From Hahella sp. KA22 (GTDB taxonomy: Bacteria; Pseudomonadota; Gammaproteobacteria; Pseudomonadales; Oleiphilaceae): a stretch of DNA of 64,000 nucleotides. Made by a program: the position numbers and the translations under genes. The stretch covers positions 4,445,644-4,509,643 of the forward strand of contig NZ_CP035490.1 of the NCBI RefSeq assembly GCF_004135205.1, given 5' to 3'. The notes beneath the pieces were generated by a model. That model was not told the DNA's origin and searched no databases. It saw only the letters and a list, made by a program, of their open reading frames with translations. This document shows, in pieces, positions 42,801 to 50,772 of the stretch; within the stretch, counting starts at the first letter, position 1; every line of letters begins with the position of its first letter.

Positions 42801-45698
42801 GCAAATACGTTGCGTATTGATCCCGCGCAGGAAGAAGATTTCCAGGCCCTGTTTGCGCAATTACAGGCGGACGACCAGGCGCCGGATGTCGTGTTGCACG
42901 CCTGGGCCTACGCGCCCCACATCGACGCCACCGACGCACAGAAACGCAGTGAGACACTGCTGAGCCTGGGATACAGCAGTCTGATCCGACTGATCCAGCA
43001 GTTCGATAGCCTGACCTCTCCTGCGCCTATGCTGTGCGCCGTCACGGCGACCGCACAGTCGGTGCTCGGCGACGAAACCGTCACGCCGGAACTGGGGGCG
43101 GTCATGGGGCCGATCAAGGTGGCGCCGTTGGAGTACGCCGACCTGCGCAGTCTGTGCATCGACGTTATCCCGCCGCAATCGCAAGCCCAGCAGGAGGCGT
43201 TGTGTCGCGATCTGATCGACCTCGCCCAGCGTCCCAGCGATGAGCCCTTACTGGCGTTGCGCGGCCTGGATCTGACGCAACCGCCCCGCCATCACCGTTG
43301 GGTCTGCGAATTCACGCCCACGCCCACCGCGGCGATCAGCGACCCGCAACAATTGCCTTTACGTGATGACAGCGTGTACCTGATCACCGGCGGATTGGGC
43401 GGCATCGGCCTGCAACTGGCGGAGTGCGTAGCGCAACAATGCCGCGCCAGGCTGATTCTGGCCGGTCGCCAGCCCGCTCCCGCCTGGAGCGAGGACGCCG
43501 GCGCCAACCATAGCGGCCTCATCACGCAATTGCCTGAGCCCAAGCGCATCGCCGCCATGGAAAGCGAACTGAAGGACGAACTGGGGATTCAGACCGTGGA
43601 CGCTCATCCGGGTCTGCGCGCTGATCTGCATGGCCTGTGCTCCGCCTATCTCGGTCAGTTTATCAGCGCCCTGTGGCGGGACCATCTGGACGAAAGAAAG
43701 GTCGTCAGTGTGGATGAGTTCATGAATGTCTGCGGTCTGGACGCCCGTTTCGACAAGTTCTTCCGCTGGATGTTCGCCATTCTGGCGGAGGACGAAGTGG
43801 TCGGACTGGATGGTGATCAAGTGCGCCTGTCACCCGCCCTGGAGCAGTTGCCGGACGCCTCCGTCATGCGCGAGGAAATCAGCCAGCGGCATCCCGGTTT
43901 CGCCCCCATGCTGGCGTTTCTGGATCACTGCGTCAGCCACTATCGCCCTGCTCTCACGGGTGAAGTCGACGCCATCAGCGTGCTGTATCCCTCCGGTCAG
44001 GGGGACAAGCTGAAGAAAGCCGCAGCGGAAACCGTGGAGCATACGCATCACCGTCTGTACGGCCTGTTATTGCAGAGACTGTTGCGGGACCTCAATCAGG
44101 CCCGCGCGGCGCAGCCTGACGCCAGACCTTTGCGGATTCTGGAAATCGGCGCCGGCGCCGGCATTCTTACCGACTGGATCGCCCCCGCCCTGCGTGAAGC
44201 GAACGTGGAATACTGGTTCACCGATATCGGCCGCAGCTTCGTGATGGCGGCGGAAGCACGCTTTCAGCAAGATCCCGATCTGGCGGGCAAAATGCGTTTC
44301 GCCAAATTCGACGCCTCACTGCCGCCGGAGAAACAGGGGCTGGACCCGCACAGTTTCGATCTGGTGATAGAGCTGGACGCGGTGCACGCCACGGCGGACC
44401 TGCCCGCCACCATGCGCCAGACCCGGCGTTTGCTGGCCCCCGGAGGTTTGCTGTGCCTGCTGGAGTCCACCCACACAGAACGCTGGACCAATATGGCCTA
44501 CGGGCTGGCGGCGGGATGGTGGTATTTCGCTGACGGACTGCGGGAGAACTGTCCGCTTCTGTCTCTGCCGCAATGGCGCGTGCTGCTGGAAGATCTGGGT
44601 TATCAGGACGTGCGCGCGTTCCCCGGTGAGGACAGGAGGCCGGAGGAAGTCGACTGCGGCCTGATACTGGCCGCCGCCGGCGACGCCAACGTGGCGGAGC
44701 CGTTCGCCCTGGTCAGCCCTGACGCGGAAAGGGCCGCCTGCGACCGCAGCGCCAAACTGCGTCGCCTGCGCAGTCTCGGCGCCCAGGTCATGACCTTACA
44801 GACGGACATTGCCGATCTGGCGGCGCTACAGGAGCAACTGGCGCAGGCGCAACAGCATTTCGGCCCCATCAATGGCCTGATTCATTGCGCAGCCTCGGAA
44901 AACCGCGGCCCCATTCAGCTCAAGCAACCTGATCCCGGCGCCGGCGAGTTCGCCGCCAAGGTCCACGGCGTGCGCAACCTGCTGACGATATTGCCGGTCA
45001 AGGAACTGGATTTCGTGGCGCTGTCCTCCTCCACCAGCGCCGTGGCGCCCGGGGTCGGCGACGCCGAATACTGCGCCTCTAACTCCTGCGTGGACGCCTT
45101 CGCTCATCAACTGCGCAGCCAGGGCGTGGCGGCCCTGTCCATCAACTGGGAACGCTGGCGGCATGTGGGCATGGCCTGCGCCTACGAGGCCCTGTATCGC
45201 CAGAAAACAGGGCATGACCCGGAAGGCGGCATGGACCCGGCAACCGGCGCCGACGCTTTCCTGCGCATGCTGTCCCAACGCGGCCTCAGTCAGGTGCTAA
45301 TGTCCCGCCGCCATATCTACGATCTGTTGCGGGACGCCCGCAACGTCAACCTGCAGCGCATCGTCGAACAGGGCCGACTCAGCAACGCGGCCCAGGACGA
45401 GCAAGCCGGCGCCGATGCGCCCGCCAGCGATCTGGAACGGGATATCGCCGCCATCTGGCGCGAGGTGCTGGGAGTTAACCTGGTGGGACGACACGACAAT
45501 TTTCATGACCTGGGCGGCGACAGTCTCATCGCCATCAAGATGGCGTCGCGGCTGAAAAGCCGGTTCTCGCCGGATATCAGCATGCAGGCCCTGTTCGACT
45601 ATCCCAGCGTGGCCGCCTTCGCCGAATGGCTGCAGCGCGCCTGTCCGGAAGCCGTGGACACGGATCTGTCGGAAGAAATGGATGAAGGGGTGCTGTGA
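39801..45698 (+). CDS. PKS module with methyltransferase embedded in the ketoreductase: KS-AT-KR[MT]-ACP
   Basis: This 1965-residue polyketide synthase module has a KS (about 12-438; TACSTSL, EAHGTGT, KTNFGHLD), an AT (530-823; GHSLGEY, GAFH, malonyl type) and a structural KR subdomain. The NADPH-binding part of the KR (about 1190-1238; YLITGGLGGIGLQLA, LILAGR) is then interrupted. A methyltransferase of about 390 residues is inserted (about 1242-1630; SAM motif LEIGAGAGILTDW, then LLESTHTERW and AGWWYFAD). The KR resumes at LRRLRSLGAQVMTLQTDIAD and has its active-site serine, tyrosine and asparagine (LSSSTSA, EYCASN). The ACP has GGDSLIA. The expected chemistry is C2 extension, methylation (carbon or oxygen, not decidable) and ketoreduction, giving a second statine-like unit. 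The acidic C-terminus (LSEEMDEGVL) is suited to the following docking domain. Confidence 0.92.
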   Translation: MKDTLSQDIPADAIAIVGMACRFPGADDIEGFWRNLLDGVISTTRFTREQLLQGGIPAALIDHPDYVPVKGVVNDYDKFDAAFFGYTPREAEMMDPQHRLFLESCWRALEDGGHTGQGEENRIGVFAGVGMPTYILRNIVPHPQYTGPDMDYQLLIGNDKDFAATRVSYKMDLKGPSFNVNTACSTSLVAVHLACQSLLSCQCDMALAGASTLRVPQEEGYLYQEGGIPSPDGQCRAFDADAQGVVGGSGVGVVLLRRLEDALEDGDDIYAVIRGSAINNDGADKIGYTAPSVDGEAAVIAEAQALADITADTISYVEAHGTGTPLGDPIEVAALTKAFRLTTARKGFCALGSVKTNFGHLDTAAGMAGLIKAALAIKHGKIPSTRHFQRPNPKLDLENSPFFVNAETVDWPADLPRRAGVSSFGVGGTNSHVVLEQAPDACVDAHALQDSEAALPQLLLVSARTDTALQQAQAQLREHLQTLPAQALPDVAFTLACGRRRLEQRAYTISDQGTADFHERNHPEERPVHKLAFLLTGQGSQYAGMASSLYQRYATFRRDLDQCAALLQPLLNLDIRSLLCNDREKDRALTPTSLAQPLNFALEYSLARLLQSWGLQPNALLGHSLGEYVAACLAGVFSLPDALRLLTERGRLMQDTAAGAMLVVSLGEESVIPYLRAHAGDKGQGERLSLAAVNSPECCTLSGPPAAIEQLQARLIAEGVTCQRLNTSGAFHSPAMDPVAAPLRELLRSLRLQAPQIPIVSNLTGDLLRPEQAADPDYWVRHMLEPVRFAAGLQTLRREGVDVCVEVGAGRALTALAHQQGWRHDALSLIPPASRREHPERQLLETLGELWRRGCDLDWRAYYDGVINAAAPESRRRYQRRHLPGYPFARQRYWIDPPSNQTITASVRNNQAEPPLQDWFYAPSWRRLPMTAELSDQRSSAKSDTDKSGTDKPDTDARPRHWLVLVDDAPLAQGLRAEIERRGDSMTQVRSTYAPQDLHIANTLRIDPAQEEDFQALFAQLQADDQAPDVVLHAWAYAPHIDATDAQKRSETLLSLGYSSLIRLIQQFDSLTSPAPMLCAVTATAQSVLGDETVTPELGAVMGPIKVAPLEYADLRSLCIDVIPPQSQAQQEALCRDLIDLAQRPSDEPLLALRGLDLTQPPRHHRWVCEFTPTPTAAISDPQQLPLRDDSVYLITGGLGGIGLQLAECVAQQCRARLILAGRQPAPAWSEDAGANHSGLITQLPEPKRIAAMESELKDELGIQTVDAHPGLRADLHGLCSAYLGQFISALWRDHLDERKVVSVDEFMNVCGLDARFDKFFRWMFAILAEDEVVGLDGDQVRLSPALEQLPDASVMREEISQRHPGFAPMLAFLDHCVSHYRPALTGEVDAISVLYPSGQGDKLKKAAAETVEHTHHRLYGLLLQRLLRDLNQARAAQPDARPLRILEIGAGAGILTDWIAPALREANVEYWFTDIGRSFVMAAEARFQQDPDLAGKMRFAKFDASLPPEKQGLDPHSFDLVIELDAVHATADLPATMRQTRRLLAPGGLLCLLESTHTERWTNMAYGLAAGWWYFADGLRENCPLLSLPQWRVLLEDLGYQDVRAFPGEDRRPEEVDCGLILAAAGDANVAEPFALVSPDAERAACDRSAKLRRLRSLGAQVMTLQTDIADLAALQEQLAQAQQHFGPINGLIHCAASENRGPIQLKQPDPGAGEFAAKVHGVRNLLTILPVKELDFVALSSSTSAVAPGVGDAEYCASNSCVDAFAHQLRSQGVAALSINWERWRHVGMACAYEALYRQKTGHDPEGGMDPATGADAFLRMLSQRGLSQVLMSRRHIYDLLRDARNVNLQRIVEQGRLSNAAQDEQAGADAPASDLERDIAAIWREVLGVNLVGRHDNFHDLGGDSLIAIKMASRLKSRFSPDISMQALFDYPSVAAFAEWLQRACPEAVDTDLSEEMDEGVL
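42626..42670 (+). repeat. Three in-frame 15-nt units in the PKS linker
   Basis: TCAGATACAGACAAG, TCAGGTACAGACAAG and CCAGATACAGACGCC encode SDTDK-SGTDK-PDTDA in the linker after the AT and before the structural KR half. This is a polar, presumably disordered insert. Confidence 0.85.
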
Positions 45699-48600
45699 TG
45701 GAAGTGTACGCCTTTCTACGGGAAGTCGAGCAAAGCGGCGTACAGCTTTGGAACGATAACGGGCAGCTGCGCTATCGGGCGCCGAAAAACGCCATGACGC
45801 CGGAGCTGGTCGCCCGCCTCAAGATCATGAAGGACACCATTCTGCCCCTGCTGCCCAGGCAGCCGGCGCCGCCCCGTCTGCAGGCGGTGGCTCCGCGTCG
45901 GGGCATTCCGCCGCGCGCCCCGGCCTACGCTAACAACGCGCCCTTGTCTCTGAATCAGATGGGACTCTGGTTCGTGATGGCCATGGCGGAAACGCAGACC
46001 GGCCCGGGAGGCGACGCCGCCTGCAATATCCCTGGCGATGCCTCCTACGATATCCCTGTCGATGCCTCCTACGATATCCCTGTCGATGCCTCCTACGATA
46101 TACCTGGCGACGCCGCCTACAATATTCCTGAAGCGTTGCGTCTGGACGGCGTCATCGACATTAGCCTGTTGCGCCGCTGCCTGCAGCGTATTGCAGATCG
46201 TCACGAAGCTTTGCGCGTCAGTTTCATCGAGGGGCCGGACGGGCCCCGCCAGCACATCGCCGAACAGGCGACTCTGTCGATGACCCAGGAAGACCTGAGC
46301 AGTCTGGAGCCCGGCGCGGCGGAGCGCGCCGCCGCCAGACTCGCGGATGCGGAGGCCGTGGCCCCTTTTGACCTGAGCCGCGCTCCCCTGGCCCGTGCGC
46401 GCCTGTTGAAACTGGGACCACAGCGCCACGTGCTGCTGTTCACCCTGCATCACATCATCGCCGACGGCTGGTCCAAGGGCATTCTCACCCGTGAGCTGAT
46501 GACGCTTTACGCCGGCTCCGGCGAGCTGCCGCCATTGTCTACTCAATACCCGGACTACGCCTGCTGGCAACAGCAAAGCTTTTTGCCGGCGGAGTTGCTT
46601 CGTCTGCGCGAATATTGGCTGCCGCGCCTGCAGAATCCGCCGCCGCCCCCCGATCTGCCGTATGATCACCCGCGCCCCCGGCAACGCAGCTATCGCGGCG
46701 CCAGTCATTTCATCACCCTGTCCGCGGACCGGGGCGACGCCCTGCAGGCCCTGGCCAAGCGACAGGGGTGCAGCCTGTTTATGGCGCTGTTGGCGATCTT
46801 CAACATACTGTTGCAACGCTACAGCGGCGCCAGCGATCTGGTGGTGGGCTCCCAGGTGGCCAACCGGGAACGTCCCGAGCTGGAAAACGTAGTGGGCTTC
46901 TTCGTCAATACCCTGGCGCTGCGGGTCAATCTCAGCGGCGTCGCCAATTACATCGAATTGCTGCAACAGGTGCGGGAAACCACGCTGGGCGCTTTCGCAC
47001 ATCAGGAAATGCCCTTCGACAAACTGGTGGAGGCGTTGCAGCCGGAGCGCCGCCCCGGCTACGAGCCCATCGCCCAGGTCATGTTTTTGCTGCAAAGCGC
47101 GCCCATGGAGAGCCTGCGGCTGCCGCGCCTCACCATTGAATCCCTGCCGGTCAACCGGGGCAGCGCCAAGTTCGACCTGTCGCTGCTGGTCACGGAGACC
47201 GACGGCGCCCTGCAATGCGAGTTTGAATACAGCCTCGACCTGTTCGAGTCAGGAACTATTGAGCGCATGGCCCGACACTTCGCCACTCTGGTGGACAGCG
47301 TGATCATGGCGCCGCAAGCCGAGCTGGATCAGTTGACCATGATCGACGCCGAAGACCTGCGCCAGCTACGCGCCTTCAACGAGCATTGGCGCTCGCCTCC
47401 CACCGCCGCTCGCCCGGTGGAGCAGCCTATTCTGGGCGACGACATCGTCAGTTGCTTCCGCCAGCAGGCGGCCCGCAATCCGCAGCAGACCGCCGTCATC
47501 GCCGACGATGGCGAGTTAAGTTACGCCGAGCTGGACCAGCGCAGCGATGCGCTGGCGGCGCGCCTGCGTCATCAGGGCGCGTTGCCGGATCAGCCGGTGG
47601 GGTTGTGCGTACGTCCCGGCCTCAATCTGATCATTGGCATCCTGGGCATATTGAAAAGCGGCGCCGGCTATATGCCCATGGACATCGCCCATCCCCGCGC
47701 CCGCCTGCAGCACCAGATCCGCGACGCCCACCTGAGCCTGATTGTGGTCGACCAGGCCACGCTGAACCCCGCCCGCTCCACCGTGGCGCCCTATCCCGCC
47801 GAGCTGATCTGCATCGAGCAGGCCCTGGCCAGGCCAGTGGCCGCTCCCACCAGCCCACTCGCCATACAACGCAGCCAACTGGCGTACATCATCTACACCT
47901 CCGGCTCCACCGGCGCGCCCAAAGGCAGTCAGGTGGAGCATCACAATGTGCTGAATCTGGTGGAGGGACTGCGGGATCTGGTTTATCGGGGCTATAAGGA
48001 GCCGGTATGCGTGGCGTTGCTGGCCAACCCGGTGTTCGACGCCTCGGTGCAACAGATCTTCGCCGCTCTGCTGCTGGGACATAAACTGCTGGTCGTGGCT
48101 CCGGAGAAACGTCTGGAACCAGCGCGCCTGGCCCGGTGTTTTCTGGATCACAACGTGGCGGTGGCGGACTGCACGCCCAGCCTGCTGTCGATCATGACGG
48201 CGGACAGATTGCCGGCGACGCCCGGCTTACGCCTGGACGCTCTGCTTACCGGCGGCGAGCCTTTGACCCGGGAGCTGGCGCAGTCGTTTTATCAACAAAA
48301 CCCCCGGGCCACGCTCTTCAACGTCTATGGCCCCACGGAATGCACGGTGGACGTCACCGCGTTGCGGGTTCCCCGGGACAATCCCTATCACTTTCCCATC
48401 GTTCCTATCGGGACGCCCCTGCCTAACGCGCAGGCGTTCATTCTGGACAGGTTCTGTCAGCCGGTTCCTCTGGGCGCCCCCGGCCAGATATTCATCGGCG
48501 GCGACCCGGTCGGCCGCGGCTATTTGAATCAACCCGCTCTGACCCGGGAAAAATTCGCCTATTACCCCGAGATTTCCGAGCGCCGCCTGTACGCCACCGG

Positions 48601-50656
48601 CGACTGCGGACGCTGGCTGCAGGACGGCGCCATCCAGTACCTCGGCCGCATGGACCAGCAGATCAAGATCCGCGGTCATCGGGTGGAGCCGGGAGAAATC
48701 GAATCGCACTTGCGCCAGCATCCCGCGTTGGCGGAAGCCGCAGCGATCGCCCTGGAAACCGAACCGGGACGCCATGAGCTGGCGGCCTATCTCACTCTGC
48801 GGGAAGAGGCGCAGGCGCCCGCGGTGGAGGCGTTGCGCAGCTTTCTGCAGGATCGCGTGCCGGATTATATGATTCCCACGCGCTGGTCGTTTCTGGCGCA
48901 GATGCCGCTCACCGCCAGCAACAAGATCGACCGTCGCGCCCTGCCGCAATGCGAAGCCACCGCTCCCGACCAGGAAAAACGTCCGCGCCGCGCCCCTGAC
49001 GGAGCCAGAGAAACCGCCTTGGCGGAGGTCTGGAGCAGCGTTCTGCATATCGCCGATATCAGCGCCCAGGACGACTACTTCGCGCTCGGCGGCGACTCCA
49101 TTAAGGCGCTGCAGATCTCTGCGCGCTTGCGTCAAATCGGCTGGCGTATGGAAGTCAGGCAGATTTTCGAATACCGCAGCATCGCTGAACTGGCGCCGCA
49201 GCTACAGGCCATCGTAGAAACCATCGCCCCTAACGCCGCGCCGGCGGAAGCGCCGCTGACGGGGATACAGCGCTGGTTCTTCAGTCACTTTGAAGGTCGT
49301 CGCGATCATTACAATCAGGCGATATTGCTGCGTCCCGCCCACGAACTGCAAACAGAGCCTTTGCAGCGCAGTCTGACCGCGCTGCTGCATCACCATGGCG
49401 CGCTGCAACTGGCCTTTCAGGGCGAGCCTGACCAATTGCGTCAAGTGCGTGTGAAGGTCGATCCCGACAGCCTGCTTAGCGTCATTGACCTGCCTGCTGC
49501 GTCGGACTCCACAGCAGACCCGATGGCGGACCTCAGGACGCAAATGGAGGCCCATATGGCGGATCTGCAAACCCGCTTCAGCCTGCGTAAAGGCGGCCTC
49601 TTCAAAGCGGCGCTGTATCGCCTGGGCGATGGCGAGCAACGTCTGTTTCTGACCGCCCACCATCTGATCATGGACGCAGTGTCCTGGCGCGTGCTGCTGG
49701 AAGACCTGACCCTGGCCTACGAGCAGGCTGTTGCGGGATCGGAGATTACGCTGGCGCCAGTGACGGATTTCGCTCAATGGGCCCAGGCCGTCAACAGCGG
49801 CGCGCCGGTCTTTTCCCATAAAGAGCTGGATTACTGGCGGCGTCAGGAGAGTCTGCGCGCCAGTCAGCCCATCCCTGCGCGCCTGCAGCGCCGCGAAGCC
49901 GCCTACCACTATGTGGAAAGCCATCTCGACGGCGCAACCACCGAACAATGGCTGCGCGACGCCAACCAAGGCTACCGCACCCGAGGGGACGAACTGCTCA
50001 TCACCGCCCTGCTGCGTACGCTGATGCGACAACAGCTGGCGCCGCCCAGCCTGCTGCTGGAAGGACATGGCCGCGAAGACCTGGGCGCCGGCCTCGATAT
50101 CTCACGCACCCTGGGCTGGTTCACCAGTCTGTACCCCCTCGCCTTCGCGGTTAACGCTGAAGACGAGATCGACCGCCAGATCAAAGTGGTGAAAGAGACC
50201 TTGCGCAGCGCGCCGCAACAGGGGGCGGGCTACGGCATCCTTCGCTACATGCGCGATCAGAAAGATATCGACGGCGACGACGCCATCGCCTTTGCCCCCT
50301 TGCCCGCGGTGGCGTTCAACTATCTCGGCCGGTTCGACCGCACTTTCACCGGCGACCTGTTACAGCTCGCGGAAGAAAACGCAGGACCGACCCGGGACCC
50401 GCAGGCGCTGAACCTGCAGGCGCTGGAAGTGGTGGCGCTGGTGCTGGACGGTTGCCTGCAATTGCGTCTGACCGGCTGCGCCGGCTGTTTCAGCGCCGGC
50501 GATCTGGTGATGTTCGCGGAAGCCCTGATGGACGATCTGCGCCGCATCATCCGCCACGCCGCCGACAAAACCGAAGCGGAGCTGACCCCGGCGGACATTG
50601 ACTATGACGGCTTCAACCTGGAGGAACTGGATGAGTTCATAGACCGGTTGAGTTAA
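45698..50656 (+). CDS. NRPS module: docking domain-C-A(Gln)-PCP-E
   Basis: This roughly 1652-residue protein adds and epimerises an amino acid. A TubC-like docking domain (about 3-55; FLREVEQSGVQLWNDNGQLR) follows the PKS partner. The C domain (78-555) has HHIIADGWS and carries five 8-residue repeats at residues 105-144. The A domain (585-1088) gives by-eye code DAQDLGVVDK, matching glutamine and the A domain of the first protein. The PCP has the epimerase-type motif LGGDSIKA. The E domain (1180-1650) has HHLIMDAVSWR (Ala where Gly is usual), LEGHGRE, RTLGWFTSLYP and FNYLGRFD. The product is probably D-Gln. The ATG at 45698 overlaps the upstream TGA with AAGGGG seven bases before it; a GTG at 45695 is the alternative. 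Confidence 0.92.
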   Translation: MEVYAFLREVEQSGVQLWNDNGQLRYRAPKNAMTPELVARLKIMKDTILPLLPRQPAPPRLQAVAPRRGIPPRAPAYANNAPLSLNQMGLWFVMAMAETQTGPGGDAACNIPGDASYDIPVDASYDIPVDASYDIPGDAAYNIPEALRLDGVIDISLLRRCLQRIADRHEALRVSFIEGPDGPRQHIAEQATLSMTQEDLSSLEPGAAERAAARLADAEAVAPFDLSRAPLARARLLKLGPQRHVLLFTLHHIIADGWSKGILTRELMTLYAGSGELPPLSTQYPDYACWQQQSFLPAELLRLREYWLPRLQNPPPPPDLPYDHPRPRQRSYRGASHFITLSADRGDALQALAKRQGCSLFMALLAIFNILLQRYSGASDLVVGSQVANRERPELENVVGFFVNTLALRVNLSGVANYIELLQQVRETTLGAFAHQEMPFDKLVEALQPERRPGYEPIAQVMFLLQSAPMESLRLPRLTIESLPVNRGSAKFDLSLLVTETDGALQCEFEYSLDLFESGTIERMARHFATLVDSVIMAPQAELDQLTMIDAEDLRQLRAFNEHWRSPPTAARPVEQPILGDDIVSCFRQQAARNPQQTAVIADDGELSYAELDQRSDALAARLRHQGALPDQPVGLCVRPGLNLIIGILGILKSGAGYMPMDIAHPRARLQHQIRDAHLSLIVVDQATLNPARSTVAPYPAELICIEQALARPVAAPTSPLAIQRSQLAYIIYTSGSTGAPKGSQVEHHNVLNLVEGLRDLVYRGYKEPVCVALLANPVFDASVQQIFAALLLGHKLLVVAPEKRLEPARLARCFLDHNVAVADCTPSLLSIMTADRLPATPGLRLDALLTGGEPLTRELAQSFYQQNPRATLFNVYGPTECTVDVTALRVPRDNPYHFPIVPIGTPLPNAQAFILDRFCQPVPLGAPGQIFIGGDPVGRGYLNQPALTREKFAYYPEISERRLYATGDCGRWLQDGAIQYLGRMDQQIKIRGHRVEPGEIESHLRQHPALAEAAAIALETEPGRHELAAYLTLREEAQAPAVEALRSFLQDRVPDYMIPTRWSFLAQMPLTASNKIDRRALPQCEATAPDQEKRPRRAPDGARETALAEVWSSVLHIADISAQDDYFALGGDSIKALQISARLRQIGWRMEVRQIFEYRSIAELAPQLQAIVETIAPNAAPAEAPLTGIQRWFFSHFEGRRDHYNQAILLRPAHELQTEPLQRSLTALLHHHGALQLAFQGEPDQLRQVRVKVDPDSLLSVIDLPAASDSTADPMADLRTQMEAHMADLQTRFSLRKGGLFKAALYRLGDGEQRLFLTAHHLIMDAVSWRVLLEDLTLAYEQAVAGSEITLAPVTDFAQWAQAVNSGAPVFSHKELDYWRRQESLRASQPIPARLQRREAAYHYVESHLDGATTEQWLRDANQGYRTRGDELLITALLRTLMRQQLAPPSLLLEGHGREDLGAGLDISRTLGWFTSLYPLAFAVNAEDEIDRQIKVVKETLRSAPQQGAGYGILRYMRDQKDIDGDDAIAFAPLPAVAFNYLGRFDRTFTGDLLQLAEENAGPTRDPQALNLQALEVVALVLDGCLQLRLTGCAGCFSAGDLVMFAEALMDDLRRIIRHAADKTEAELTPADIDYDGFNLEELDEFIDRLS
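46010..46129 (+). repeat. Five in-frame 24-nt units inside a condensation domain
   Basis: Units begin at 46010, 46034, 46058, 46082 and 46106 and encode GDAACNIP, GDASYDIP, VDASYDIP, VDASYDIP and GDAAYNIP. The YNIP segment just before EALRL is normally present once in condensation domains, so the array is an expansion of a conserved motif and adds about 32 residues. Confidence 0.95.
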
Positions 50657-50772
50657 CCCGTTCCGCTCGTATGGGAAGACGTGCGGGAAAACGCCTTCAG
50701 CGGCTGCAAAGTCCGCGTCGCTGAAGGCGTCAGATCCAGAAGTCCCTGAACAACAAGAATCGGACAAGGACC

